Below are positions 36,564 to 48,103 of a stretch of 64,000 nt of DNA, piece by piece. The notes under the pieces are model-generated. The model saw only the letters and a list, made by a program, of their open reading frames with translations, searched no databases and was not told the DNA's origin. The translations under genes and the position numbers were made by a program. How positions within the stretch are numbered: the first letter of the stretch is position 1; the number at the start of each line of letters is the position of its first letter. The stretch is from Clostridia bacterium. Its GTDB lineage: Bacteria > Bacillota > Clostridia > Oscillospirales > Butyricicoccaceae. The DNA lies in NCBI GenBank assembly GCA_029099685.1, contig JAQXOO010000002.1, forward strand, positions 1 to 64,000, given 5' to 3'.

Positions 36564-37409
36564 TCAGGGCTGCTTCTGGTGCGCCTTTGCCGCGGCCAGC
36601 ACGTTGCGCATCAGGATGGCGCGGGTCATAGGTCCGACGCCGCCGGGAACGGGGGTGATGTAAGAGGCTTTTTCACTGACGGTGGCATAATCCACGTCGC
36701 CGCACAGCTTGCCGTCGGCGTTCCGGTTCATGGCCACGTCCACAACCACCGCGCCCTCTTTCACCATATCGGCGGTGACCAGACCGGTCCGCCCGACGGC
36801 GGACACCAGGATGTCCGCCTGGAGGCACTGTTCCTTCAGGTCGGGGGTGCGGGAATGGCACACGGTCACCGTGCCGTTGTCCCGGAGCAGCAGCAGCGCC
36901 ATGGGCTTGCCCACGATGTTGGAGCGCCCCAGCACCACACAGTGCCTGCCCGCCGGGAAAATGCCGTATTCCCGCAGCAGCTCCATGACGCCGAAGGGGG
37001 TGCAGGGCCAGCAGACCGGGTCGCCCACCATCATTTCGCCCACATTCCGGGGATGGAAGCAATCCACGTCCTTGGATGGGTCAATGGCCCGGAGAACGGT
37101 CCCCTCGTCGATATGGCCGGGCAGGGGCAGCTGCACCAGAATGCCGTCCACGGCGGGGTCAGCGTTCAGCCGCTCGATGCGGGCCAGCAGCTCCTCCTGG
37201 GTGGTTTCGGCGGGCAGGCGGCATCCCAGGTTCAGGATGCCGCACTCGTCACAGTCCTTTTCCTTGCCACGGACATAGACCTGGGAGGCGGGGTTTTCCC
37301 CCACCAGGAGCACCGCCAAGCCGGGGCGGCGGGGCAGGGCGGCGGCCTGTGCCGCCACCTGGCCCTTGATCTTCTTGGCAAGCGCCTTGCCGTCTAAAAT
37401 GATCGCCAT
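36564..37409 (-). CDS. folD: methylenetetrahydrofolate dehydrogenase/cyclohydrolase
   Basis: GILVQLPLPGHIDE, VVLGRSNIVGKPMALLLL, PVPGGVGPMTRAIL. Confidence 0.97.
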   Translation of the reverse strand: MAIILDGKALAKKIKGQVAAQAAALPRRPGLAVLLVGENPASQVYVRGKEKDCDECGILNLGCRLPAETTQEELLARIERLNADPAVDGILVQLPLPGHIDEGTVLRAIDPSKDVDCFHPRNVGEMMVGDPVCWPCTPFGVMELLREYGIFPAGRHCVVLGRSNIVGKPMALLLLRDNGTVTVCHSRTPDLKEQCLQADILVSAVGRTGLVTADMVKEGAVVVDVAMNRNADGKLCGDVDYATVSEKASYITPVPGGVGPMTRAILMRNVLAAAKAHQKQP

Positions 37410-37421
37410 GTGTGCGCCCTC

Positions 37422-40400
37422 TTATTTGAAATATTTCGCGGCGGACCGGAACAGGCCCATGTCATAATCGCCGGGCACGTTGCGGTACAGGTCCTTGCCG
37501 ATGCGCTCGGCATGGCCCATCTTGCCCAGGACCCGCCCATCGGGAGAAGTGATGCCCTCGATGGCGCACACGGAGCCGTTGGGGTTGAACTCGGTCTCCA
37601 TGGTGACACGGCCCGCCAGGTCCACATACTGGGTGGCGATCTGGCCGTTTTCCGCCAGCTGCTTCACCAGGGCGTCAGAGCACAGGAAGCGTCCCTCGCC
37701 GTGGGAGATGGGCACGGTGTAGATGCTGCCGGGGCGGGTCTCCGCCAACCAGGGAGATTTGTTGGTGGCCACCCGGACGCGCACCATCTTGGACTGGTGG
37801 CGGCCGATGACGTTGTAGCTCAGGGTGGGGCAGGTGTCGTCGGTGTCGATGATCTTTCCGAAGGGCACCAGACCCAGCTTGATAAGGGCCTGGAAGCCGT
37901 TGCAGATGCCCAGCATCAGGCCGTCCCGCTGCTCCAGCAGAGCGGTGACCTGCTCCCGGATGGCAGGGTTGCGGAAGAAGGCGGTGATGAACTTGGCGGA
38001 GCCGTCAGGCTCGTCGCCGCCGGAAAAGCCGCCGGGGATGAAGATGATCTGGCTTTCGCCGATCTTTTTGGCTACCAGCTCCACGCTGCGGGCCACATCG
38101 TCGGCGGTGAGGTTGCGGATGACGGCGATGTCGGCCTCCAGCCCGGCGGCCATGACGGCACGGGCGGAGTCGTATTCGCAGTTGGTGCCGGGGAACACCG
38201 GGATGAGCACTTTGGGCTTTGCCGCCTTGACGGCAGGGGCCGCGGTGCAGCCCTTGTCATAGGTAAACACCGGGGTGTCGCCCAGGGCGGGCGCGTCGGT
38301 GGGATAAACGCCGGACAGCGTTCCCTCGTTGAGGGCCAGCAGCTCGGCGATGGAGGCGGAATCGCTGCCCAGGTCGATCACCGGCTCGGCGGTGGTGCGG
38401 CCCAGCAGCATGGAGCCGGGAACGCAGGTCTCCTCCGTCAGTTCGGCCACGATAAAGCCGTACAGGCCGGCGTCGTGCCACTGGTCGAAGTCCACCTCGG
38501 CCTCGAAGCCGATGCTGTTGCCGAAGGACATCTTCATAACCGCTTCGCCGATGCCGTTTTCCACGGCCCAGGCGGCCCGGACCTTGCCCTCCAGGCACAG
38601 CCCGTGGAAGGCCTCCCAGGTCTTTTTCAGGCTTTCGGCGCTTTCATCCGCGGCGCCGAAGACGTAGACCGGATGTCCGGCCTCCTTGAACTCGGGAGAC
38701 AGAACCTCTCCGGCCTTGATGGGGGCGATGGCAAAGGAGATCAGCGTGGGGGGAACGTCCCTGTCCAGGAAGGTGCCGGACATGGAGTCTTTACCGCCGA
38801 TGGCGGCGGCGCCCAGCTCCATCTGGGCGTCCATGGCGCCCAGCAGGGCGGCAAAGGGCTTGCCCCAGCGGGCGGGCTCGTTTTTCAGCTTTTCAAAGAA
38901 CTCCTGCAGGGTCAGATAAGCCAGCCGGTAATCGGCGCCGGCGGCCACCAGCTTGGCCATGGAGGTGTAAACGGCGGCATAAGCGCCGGTATAGGGGTCG
39001 ATCATCATGTGATCGGGGTCCAGACCCCAGGCCATCACGCTGGCCTGATCGGTCTCCTGTCCGGGCAGCATGGGCAGCTTGGCGGCCATGGCCTGGGCGG
39101 GGGTCTTCTGGGTCCGGCCGCCGAAAGGCATCAGCACGCTGCCCACGCCGATGGAGCCGTCAAAGCGCTCCACCAGGCCCCGGCGGCTGGCGGTCTTGAG
39201 AGCGCCGGCCATTTCCCGGAGAGAGCCGTACAGAGGCTTGGCCAGGGGGGCCAGGTCTTTTTCGGTCACTTCCACGCAGGTGTGCTTGACAGCGCCGTTG
39301 GTGTCCAGGAAGGCGCGGCTCAGGTCGGCGATGGTGTTGCCCTTCCAGCGGATGACCATGCGCTCCTGCTCCGTGACCACTGCCACCCGGTAGGCCTCCA
39401 GGTTTTCCGCCTGGGCCGCGGCGATGAACCGGTCGGCATCCTCGGCGGCCACCACAACGGCCATGCGCTCCTGAGATTCGGAGATGGCCAGTTCGGTGCC
39501 GTCCAGACCGTCGTATTTCTTGCGGACGGCGTCCAGGTCGATCTGCAGGCCGGCGGCCAGCTCGCCGATGGCCACGGATACGCCGCCGGCGCCGAAGTCG
39601 TTGCAGCGCTTGATGAGGCGGGTGACCTCGCCGTTGCGGAACAGCCGCTGGATCTTGCGCTCCTCGGGGGCGTTGCCCTTCTGCACCTCAGAGGCCATGG
39701 TGGTCAGGGACTTGGCGTTGTGGCTCTTGGAGGAGCCGGTGGCGCCGCCGATGCCGTCCCGGCCGGTGCGGCCGCCCAGCAAAATGACCACATCACCCGG
39801 CGCGGGGCGCTCCCGGCGGACATTGTAAGCGGGGGCGGCAGCCACCACGGCGCCGCACTCCAGACGCTTGGCGATATAGCCCTCGTGGTAGACCTCGGCC
39901 ACGTGGCCGGTGGCCAGGCCGATTTGGTTGCCGTAGGAGGAATAGCCGGCCGCGGCGGTGGTGGCCAGCTTGCGCTGGGGCAGCTTGCCGGGCAGCGTGT
40001 CGGCCAGGGACTTTCTGGGGTCGCCGCCGCCGGTGACCCGCATGGCCTGGTGGACATAGGCCCGGCCGGACAGGGGATCGCGGATGCAGCCGCCGATGCA
40101 GGTGGCCGCGCCGCCGAAGGGCTCGATCTCGGTGGGATGGTTGTGGGTCTCGTTCTTGAACATCAGCAGCCAGTCCTGGGCCTCGCCGTTGACATCGGCG
40201 GTCACATGGATGGAGCAGGCGTTGATCTCCTCGCTCTCGTCCAGCTCAGGCAGCAGGCCGCGCTTTTTCAGGGTCTTGGCGCCGATGGTGGCGATGTCCA
40301 TAAGGGTCTGAGGACGCTTGGCGGCCTTTTCTTCGCCATAGACCTCCACACGGGCGGCCAGATAGCGGTCATAGGCCTTCTGGACGGCGGGATCGTCGAT

Positions 40401-41111
40401 CTTCACGTTGTCAATGTGGGTGGAGAAGGTGGTGTGACGGCAGTGGTCAGACCAATAGGTGTCCACGATGCGGATCTCGGTGATGGTGGGGTCCCGCTTT
40501 TCCTCGTCCCGGAAGTAATTCTGCAAAAACTGCAGGTCGTAGACGTCCATGGCCAGGCCCAGCTGCTCCAGCAGCGCCCGCAGGCCGGCCTCGTCCAGGG
40601 CGGTGAAGCCCGCCACCGTTTCCACGGTCTCGGGCCGGGCATATTCCACGGCCAGGGTCTCGGGTTTGTCCAGAGACGCCTCCCGGGACTCCACGGCGTT
40701 GATGACATACTTCTTGACGGCGGCGATGTCCTCCGCGGTCAGGTCGCCGTACAGGGCATAGACCTTGGCGGAGCGGACAACAGGGCGCTCGCCCTGGCTC
40801 TGGAGCTGGATGCACTGGGCGGCGGAGTCGGCCCGCTGGTCAAACTGGCCGGGCAGGGGTTCCACGGCAAAGACCGCCCGGGCGCCGGACAGGTCGGGCC
40901 GGTCGCAGATGTCGTCCAGCTGGGGCTCGGAAAACACAGTGGTCCTGGAAGCGTTGAACAGGGCTTCCTCGATGCCCTCTACATCATAGCGGTTCAGGAT
41001 GCGCACCTGTTCCAGGGCGGTCAGGCCCAAAAAGGTGCGGCAGTCCGCCAGCAGGCCGGCGGCTTCGGGGGCCAGGCCGGGCTTTTTCTCGACAAAAATA
41101 CGGTAAACCAT
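37422..41111 (-). CDS. purL: phosphoribosylformylglycinamidine synthase, single-chain with glutaminase domain
   Basis: 1229 aa; VDTYWSDHCRHTTF, C-terminal VFPGTNCEYDSARA...GICNGFQALIKLGLVPFG. Confidence 0.96.
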   Translation of the reverse strand: MVYRIFVEKKPGLAPEAAGLLADCRTFLGLTALEQVRILNRYDVEGIEEALFNASRTTVFSEPQLDDICDRPDLSGARAVFAVEPLPGQFDQRADSAAQCIQLQSQGERPVVRSAKVYALYGDLTAEDIAAVKKYVINAVESREASLDKPETLAVEYARPETVETVAGFTALDEAGLRALLEQLGLAMDVYDLQFLQNYFRDEEKRDPTITEIRIVDTYWSDHCRHTTFSTHIDNVKIDDPAVQKAYDRYLAARVEVYGEEKAAKRPQTLMDIATIGAKTLKKRGLLPELDESEEINACSIHVTADVNGEAQDWLLMFKNETHNHPTEIEPFGGAATCIGGCIRDPLSGRAYVHQAMRVTGGGDPRKSLADTLPGKLPQRKLATTAAAGYSSYGNQIGLATGHVAEVYHEGYIAKRLECGAVVAAAPAYNVRRERPAPGDVVILLGGRTGRDGIGGATGSSKSHNAKSLTTMASEVQKGNAPEERKIQRLFRNGEVTRLIKRCNDFGAGGVSVAIGELAAGLQIDLDAVRKKYDGLDGTELAISESQERMAVVVAAEDADRFIAAAQAENLEAYRVAVVTEQERMVIRWKGNTIADLSRAFLDTNGAVKHTCVEVTEKDLAPLAKPLYGSLREMAGALKTASRRGLVERFDGSIGVGSVLMPFGGRTQKTPAQAMAAKLPMLPGQETDQASVMAWGLDPDHMMIDPYTGAYAAVYTSMAKLVAAGADYRLAYLTLQEFFEKLKNEPARWGKPFAALLGAMDAQMELGAAAIGGKDSMSGTFLDRDVPPTLISFAIAPIKAGEVLSPEFKEAGHPVYVFGAADESAESLKKTWEAFHGLCLEGKVRAAWAVENGIGEAVMKMSFGNSIGFEAEVDFDQWHDAGLYGFIVAELTEETCVPGSMLLGRTTAEPVIDLGSDSASIAELLALNEGTLSGVYPTDAPALGDTPVFTYDKGCTAAPAVKAAKPKVLIPVFPGTNCEYDSARAVMAAGLEADIAVIRNLTADDVARSVELVAKKIGESQIIFIPGGFSGGDEPDGSAKFITAFFRNPAIREQVTALLEQRDGLMLGICNGFQALIKLGLVPFGKIIDTDDTCPTLSYNVIGRHQSKMVRVRVATNKSPWLAETRPGSIYTVPISHGEGRFLCSDALVKQLAENGQIATQYVDLAGRVTMETEFNPNGSVCAIEGITSPDGRVLGKMGHAERIGKDLYRNVPGDYDMGLFRSAAKYFK

Positions 41112-41113
41112 GC

Positions 41114-42388
41114 TTATTGTTCCTCCTTGGCGGCCAGCGCCCGCTGGCCAATGTCACGGCGGTAATATGCGTTGCCGAACCGGATGCGCTCTGCCAGGGC
41201 GTAAGCGCCGTCCACGGCTTCCTTCAGAGAGGATTTTACAGAAACGGCGCCCAGCACCCGTCCGCCGGAGGTCACCAGCGTGCCCTCCTGCAGCTTCGCG
41301 CCGGCGATGAAGATGTGTTCATCGGCGCCCAGCTCCGGCAGTGTGATGGGGAAGCCTTTTTCATAATGGGTGGGGTAGCCGTCGGAGGCCATTACCACGC
41401 AGGCGGCGCTGGCGTCCTTCCACTTCACGTCCACCTGAGACAGCTTTCCGGCGGCCACCGCCTGCATGATGGTCAGCAGGTCGGTCTCCAGCAGGGGCAG
41501 CACCACCTGGGTCTCCGGATCGCCGAAGCGGCAGTTGTACTCAATGACCTTGGGGCCGTCGGGGGTGAGCATCAGACCGAAGTACAGGCAGCCCCGGAAG
41601 GGGCGGCCTTCGGCCTTCATGGCGCGGATGGTGGGCAGGAAGATGGTTTCCATGCATTCCCGGGCCACCTCCGCGGTGTAATAGGGGTTGGGAGCGATGG
41701 TGCCCATGCCGCCGGTGTTCAGGCCCTGGTCGCCGTCCTTTGCCCGCTTGTGGTCCATGGAAGAGATCATGGGCACCACGGTCTCGCCGTCGGTAAAGGA
41801 CAGGACGGACACCTCGGGGCCGGTGAGAAACTCCTCGATGATGACCCGGCTGCCGCTTTCACCGAAAATTTTGTCCTCCAGCATGGAGCGCAGGGCATTT
41901 TTGGCCTCCTGGCGGGTCTGGGCGATGATGACGCCCTTGCCCAGGGCCAGGCCGTCGGCCTTGATGACCGTGGGAATGGGCGCGTCCTCGATGTACGACA
42001 GCGCCTCTTTCAGGTCGGTGAACACCGCGTAGGCGGCGGTGGGGATGCTGTATTTCTGCATCAGCCGCTTGGAAAACACCTTGCTGCCCTCGATGATGGC
42101 GGCGTTTTTCCGGGGGCCGAACACGGGGATGCCCAGCTGTTCCAGCTCATCGGCACAGCCCAGCACCAGGGGGTCGTCGGGAGCCACCACGGCAAAGCCG
42201 ATGTCATGGGTTTTGGCGAAGTTCACGATGCCGCCGATGTCCGTGGCGGCGATGCCGGCGCACTCGGCGTCGGCGGCGATGCCGCCGTTGCCGGGCAGGG
42301 CGTATATTTTGGTGACGGAGGGATTCTTTTTCAGGCTCTGGATGATGGCGTGCTCACGGCCGCCGCCGCCCACAACGAGCAAATTCAT
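41114..42388 (-). CDS. purD: phosphoribosylamine-glycine ligase
   Basis: MNLLVVGGGGREHAIIQSLKKNPSVTKIYALPGNGG, MEDKIFGESGSRVIIEEFLTGPEVS. Confidence 0.97.
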   Translation of the reverse strand: MNLLVVGGGGREHAIIQSLKKNPSVTKIYALPGNGGIAADAECAGIAATDIGGIVNFAKTHDIGFAVVAPDDPLVLGCADELEQLGIPVFGPRKNAAIIEGSKVFSKRLMQKYSIPTAAYAVFTDLKEALSYIEDAPIPTVIKADGLALGKGVIIAQTRQEAKNALRSMLEDKIFGESGSRVIIEEFLTGPEVSVLSFTDGETVVPMISSMDHKRAKDGDQGLNTGGMGTIAPNPYYTAEVARECMETIFLPTIRAMKAEGRPFRGCLYFGLMLTPDGPKVIEYNCRFGDPETQVVLPLLETDLLTIMQAVAAGKLSQVDVKWKDASAACVVMASDGYPTHYEKGFPITLPELGADEHIFIAGAKLQEGTLVTSGGRVLGAVSVKSSLKEAVDGAYALAERIRFGNAYYRRDIGQRALAAKEEQ

Positions 42389-42459
42389 GAAAATTCCTTC
42401 TTTCCTTTGAGTGGTATAGAAAGGGGAAGAGGGCCGATGATGCATCGGCCCTTTTGGGA

Positions 42460-43638
42460 TCAATGATGGAACAGCCGCGCGCCGGTGAAGCACATGGCGA
42501 TGTTGTATTTGTCGGCGGTCTCGATGACATTGTCATCCCGCACGCTGCCGCCGGGCTGGGCGATGTAGCACACGCCGGACTTCCGGGCGCGCTCCACGTT
42601 GTCGCCGAAGGGGAAGAAGGCGTCGGAGCCCAGGGATACGCCGGTCTGGGTGGCCAGCCAGGCTTTCTTTTCCTCCCGGGTCAGCGGCTCGGGCTTGACG
42701 GCGAAGTACTGCTGCCAGGTGCCCTCCGCCAGGATGTCCTCATACTCGTCGGAGATGTAGATGTCGATGGCGTTGTCCCGGTCGGGGCGCTTGATGCCCT
42801 TTACAAACTGCAGGCCCAGCACCTTGGGGCACTGGCGCAGATACCAGGTGTCAGCCTTGCTGCCCGCCAGGCGGGTGCAGTGGATGCGGCTCTGCTGGCC
42901 GGCGCCCACGCCGATGGCCTGGCCGTCCTTGACATAGCAGACCGAGTTGGACTGGGTGTATTTCAGGGTGATGAGGGCCACCATCAGGTCGATCTTGGCA
43001 CTTTCGGGCAGCTCCTTGTTTTTGGTCACCAGGTTGGTGAGCATATCCCGGTCGATCTTCAGCTCGTTGCGGCCCTGCTCAAAGGTGATGCCGTACACAT
43101 CCTTGCGCTCCACCGGATCGGGACGGTAGCCGGGGTCGATGCTGACCACGTTGTACTTGCCGCCTTTTTTGGCGGACAGGATCTCCAGCGCCTCGGGGGT
43201 GTAGCCGGGGGCGATGACGCCGTCGGAGACCTCGTTTTTCAGATAGGCGGCGGTGGCGGCATCACAGGTGTCGCTCAGGGCGGCCCAGTCGCCGAAGGAG
43301 CACAGGCGGTCGGCGCCCCGGGCGCGGATATAGGCGCAGGCGATGGGGGACAGCTCCGCGTCGGGCTTGACGAAGTAGATCTTCCGGTCGGTGTCGCTCA
43401 GGGGCAGGCCCACGGCGGCGCCGGCGGGGGAAACGTGCTTGAAGGAGGCGGCGGCGGGCAGGCCGGTGGCCTCCTTCAGCTCCTTTACCAGCTGCCAGGC
43501 GTTGAAGGCGTCCAGAAAATTGATGTAGCCTGGCTTGCCGGACAGCACGGTGATGGGCAGGTCGCTGCCGTCCTTCATGAAGATGCGGGAGGGCTTCTGG
43601 TTGGGGTTGCAGCCGTATTTCAGTTCCAGTTCGTTCAT
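42460..43638 (-). CDS. stand-alone AICAR transformylase (PurH C-terminal domain type)
   Basis: MNELELKYGCNPNQKPSRIF..., FKHVSPAGAAVG, YTQSNSVCYVKDGQAIGVGAGQQSR, SDAFFPFGDNVE. Confidence 0.92.
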   Translation of the reverse strand: MNELELKYGCNPNQKPSRIFMKDGSDLPITVLSGKPGYINFLDAFNAWQLVKELKEATGLPAAASFKHVSPAGAAVGLPLSDTDRKIYFVKPDAELSPIACAYIRARGADRLCSFGDWAALSDTCDAATAAYLKNEVSDGVIAPGYTPEALEILSAKKGGKYNVVSIDPGYRPDPVERKDVYGITFEQGRNELKIDRDMLTNLVTKNKELPESAKIDLMVALITLKYTQSNSVCYVKDGQAIGVGAGQQSRIHCTRLAGSKADTWYLRQCPKVLGLQFVKGIKRPDRDNAIDIYISDEYEDILAEGTWQQYFAVKPEPLTREEKKAWLATQTGVSLGSDAFFPFGDNVERARKSGVCYIAQPGGSVRDDNVIETADKYNIAMCFTGARLFHH

Positions 43639-43644
43639 GATCGT

Positions 43645-44328
43645 TCAGGCCTCCTGGTGTTTGTTGATGATGACGGTCTCGTCCCCCAGCTTCACATAGA
43701 GGGAGACCTTGTTGTCGGCATTGAGGGCGGCCCAGAGGCTGTCCGCGTATTCCCGGGCGGTCAGGCCGGGAAGGGACACCTCCACCGGCTCGCCGTGGAA
43801 GGAGGGCAGGGGAGAACCGAAGCCCTCGTAGGTGCTGATGAACCGGCCCACGCCGTTTTTGGGGGCGTATTCAAAGAAATTGCGGGTGCAGGCGCTGCCC
43901 TCGGGGTCGGCACTCTTCAGGATGGAAAGCTGGTAACCGCCGCAGGGATAGACCACGCCGGATACCCGGGGGGTCCAGTTGGGACCGTCCGGCTCAAATT
44001 CCCGGGTGCGCAGAGCGGCTTCAGCGGTCTTGCCGGCCTCCAAAAAGTCCCGGACGGTGTCGGTCTGGTCGCCGTTGGTGACCACCAGTTTATCGCCCAC
44101 CCGGCGGACAGGATGATAAATGATGAGAGAGGGGTCCACCATTTTGCTCTCATCAAAGGCTTTGGTGCGGATGCCGTCCCCGGTCTGTTCAAAGACGCGG
44201 TTGCGGCTGTTTTCGCTGCGGCCCATGATGAAATAGGCGCACAAAGCCCGGCCGTCGGGCAGGTTCCCCAGCAGGATGCCCCGGCCGGGATAGGGCCGCT
44301 CCCGCAGATAAGCAAACAGGTCAGTCAT
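43645..44328 (-). CDS. IMP cyclohydrolase, PurO-like
   Basis: RPYPGRGILLGNLPDGRALCAYFIMGRSENSRNRVF; placed directly after the stand-alone AICARFT gene. Confidence 0.85.
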   Translation of the reverse strand: MTDLFAYLRERPYPGRGILLGNLPDGRALCAYFIMGRSENSRNRVFEQTGDGIRTKAFDESKMVDPSLIIYHPVRRVGDKLVVTNGDQTDTVRDFLEAGKTAEAALRTREFEPDGPNWTPRVSGVVYPCGGYQLSILKSADPEGSACTRNFFEYAPKNGVGRFISTYEGFGSPLPSFHGEPVEVSLPGLTAREYADSLWAALNADNKVSLYVKLGDETVIINKHQEA

Positions 44329-44944
44329 GTGTTTTCTCCTCCAACAGTTGATGTGCCACCAGCTCTGTGGCCCGGGGCAAAAGCTTCCATTCGGCCTGCT
44401 CCATGACCCGCTTCTGCAGGGTCTCGGCGGTGTCGCCGGGCAGGATGTCCACCGCCTTCTGCAGCAGGATCCTGCCGCCGTCGGGGATCTCATTCACCAG
44501 GTGCACGGTGGCGCCGGTGACCTTCACGCCGTAGGCCAGGGCGGCCTCGTGGACCTTCAGCCCGTAATAGCCCTTGCCGCAGAAGGACGGGATCAGGGAG
44601 GGGTGGACGTTGATGATGCGGTTTTCATATTTCCGGATAAAACCGGCGCTGAGGATGGACAAAAAGCCCGCCAGCACCACCAGGTCGATGCGGTGCCGCT
44701 CCAGCACGGCCAGCAGCGCCTGCTCAAAGCCCTCCTGGGTGCCGCCGCTGGCCTTCCGTGTGACGGTCTCAGCGGGGATGCCCGCCCGGGCGGCCCGTTC
44801 CAGGGCGTAAACGCCGCTTTTGTTGGACACCACCAGCGCGATCTCTCCGCTGGTGATGACGCCGGCGGCCTGGGCGTCGATGAGGGCCTGGAGATTGGTG
44901 CCGCCGCCGGACACCAGCACCGCGATGCGGATCTTGTCAGACAT
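44321..44944 (-). CDS. purN: phosphoribosylglycinamide formyltransferase
   Basis: MSDKIRIAVLVSGGGTNLQALIDA, GFLSILSAGFIRKYENRIINVHPSLIPSFCG. Confidence 0.97.
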   Translation of the reverse strand: MSDKIRIAVLVSGGGTNLQALIDAQAAGVITSGEIALVVSNKSGVYALERAARAGIPAETVTRKASGGTQEGFEQALLAVLERHRIDLVVLAGFLSILSAGFIRKYENRIINVHPSLIPSFCGKGYYGLKVHEAALAYGVKVTGATVHLVNEIPDGGRILLQKAVDILPGDTAETLQKRVMEQAEWKLLPRATELVAHQLLEEKTHD

Positions 44945-45554
44945 GGGGCGCCTCCTTCTTTTTTCCAAGGTTGTCCAGCAGGGGAAACAGCATTCCGCCC
45001 AGGGCGTTGCCCACGATGACCACACAGATGTACCGGAAGGCCCGGAAGGACACCATGCCGGAGGCGCCGAAATAGAACATATTGGCGATGGAATGCTCAA
45101 AGCCGCTGAGAATGAACACCGGCACGCAGAACAGAATGCCGGCGATGGTGTTTTTTTCCTTGTAGATGCTCACCGCCAGGTACATCAGCGCGCCGCACAG
45201 GACGGAGCGCACCGCGGTGCCCAGCAGGGTCTGCTCCAGCTTGGCGGTGCAGATGGCCAGGGCCGCCTGCCCCAGATGGGGCATGGCTGCGTGGATGAGC
45301 AGCCCGAGGCCGCAGGTGGCCGCGGCGTTGCCCAGCAGGCCCAGCAGCAGGACGCTCCAGGCGTTCCGGCTGTGGTCGTTCACCAGATAGCCCACCTTGC
45401 CGGTGAACAGGGAATAGCCTTTGAAGCAGATGGACAGCAGCGCCACGGAAAACAGCGCCGCGCCCACATATTTGCTGTCGCAGGCCAGATACACGCAGCC
45501 GCCGATGGCGATGAGCACGCCCGCGGCCACGCCGTCGATGAACCGCCGGATCAC
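44937..45554 (-). CDS. formate/nitrite transporter family protein
   Basis: FIDGVAAGVLIAIGGCVYLACD..., FILSGFEHSIANMFYF (FNT signature). Confidence 0.9.
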   Translation of the reverse strand: MIRRFIDGVAAGVLIAIGGCVYLACDSKYVGAALFSVALLSICFKGYSLFTGKVGYLVNDHSRNAWSVLLLGLLGNAAATCGLGLLIHAAMPHLGQAALAICTAKLEQTLLGTAVRSVLCGALMYLAVSIYKEKNTIAGILFCVPVFILSGFEHSIANMFYFGASGMVSFRAFRYICVVIVGNALGGMLFPLLDNLGKKKEAPHV

Positions 45555-46588
45555 AGCAGTTCGATCTTTTCGCCGCCGGCCACGATCTCGCCGATGACGT
45601 AGGCGTCCTCGCCCTGTTCCTTCAGAACGGCCAGGGCCTTTTCGGCCTGGGCGGCGGGGACCACCAGGCTCATGCCCACGCCCATGTTGAAGGTGTTGTA
45701 CATATCCCGCTCAGGGATGCCGCCGGTCTCCTGCAGCAGCTTGAAGATGGGCAGCACCCGGACGTCGCTCTTGCGGATGCGGGCGCACAGGCCGTCGGGA
45801 ATGGAGCGGGGGATGTTTTCATAGAAGCCGCCGCCGGTGATGTGGGACACACCCCGGACCTCCACCTGCTCCATCAGCGCCAGAACCTGCTTCACATAGA
45901 TGCGGGTGGGGGTCAGCAGGGCCTCGCCCAGGGTCTTGCCCAGCTCGGGCACATAGCGGTGCAGGTCGGCCTTTTCCACGTCAAAGACCTTGCGCACCAG
46001 GGAGAAGCCGTTGGAATGGACGCCGGTGGAGGGCAGGGCGATGACAATGTCGCCCACCTGCATGGTCTTGTTGTCCAGCACCTTGGGCTTGTCCACAATG
46101 CCCACGGCGAAGCCCGCCAGGTCATAGTCGTCGGCGGCCATGGTGCCGGGGTGCTCGGCGGTCTCGCCGCCGATGAGGGCGCAGCCCGCCTGGACGCAGC
46201 CCTCGGCCACGCCGGAGACCAGGGTGGCCACTTTTTCGGGGATATTTTTGCCGATGGCGATGTAATCCAGGAAAAACAGGGGCTTTGCGCCGCAGCAGAT
46301 GATGTCGTTGACGCACATGGCCACACAGTCGATGCCCACGGTGTCGTGCTTGTCCAGCAGCTGGGCGATGCGCTGCTTGGTGCCCACGCCGTCCGTGCCG
46401 GAAACCAGCACCGGCTCGGTCATGCCGGAAAGGTCGGGGGCGAACAGGCCGCCGAAGCCGCCCACATCAGAGCAGACGCCGGGGGTCATGGTGCGGGCCA
46501 CAAAGGGCTTCATCAGCTGGACGCCCTTGTAGCCGGCGGTGATGTCTACGCCGGCGCTGGCGTAGCTTTCGGACTTGGACAGACTCAT
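45551..46588 (-). CDS. purM: phosphoribosylformylglycinamidine cyclo-ligase
   Basis: SYASAGVDITAGYKGVQLMKPFVARTMTPGVCSDVGGFGGLF..., HITGGGFYENIPR. Confidence 0.97.
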   Translation of the reverse strand: MSLSKSESYASAGVDITAGYKGVQLMKPFVARTMTPGVCSDVGGFGGLFAPDLSGMTEPVLVSGTDGVGTKQRIAQLLDKHDTVGIDCVAMCVNDIICCGAKPLFFLDYIAIGKNIPEKVATLVSGVAEGCVQAGCALIGGETAEHPGTMAADDYDLAGFAVGIVDKPKVLDNKTMQVGDIVIALPSTGVHSNGFSLVRKVFDVEKADLHRYVPELGKTLGEALLTPTRIYVKQVLALMEQVEVRGVSHITGGGFYENIPRSIPDGLCARIRKSDVRVLPIFKLLQETGGIPERDMYNTFNMGVGMSLVVPAAQAEKALAVLKEQGEDAYVIGEIVAGGEKIELL

Positions 46589-46664
46589 AGTCGGATCCTC
46601 CATTTTAATTTTCTTTAATCAGGCTTGCAGGTGGGTGCGCAGGCGGAAACGGCGCCGGCCGGAC

Positions 46665-48089
<1,425 letters not shown>

Positions 48090-48103
48090 AGATGCTCCCT
48101 TCC

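Noticed and set aside
37410-41165. 1251-aa plus-strand ORF over purL
   Set aside because: Antisense shadow of purL.
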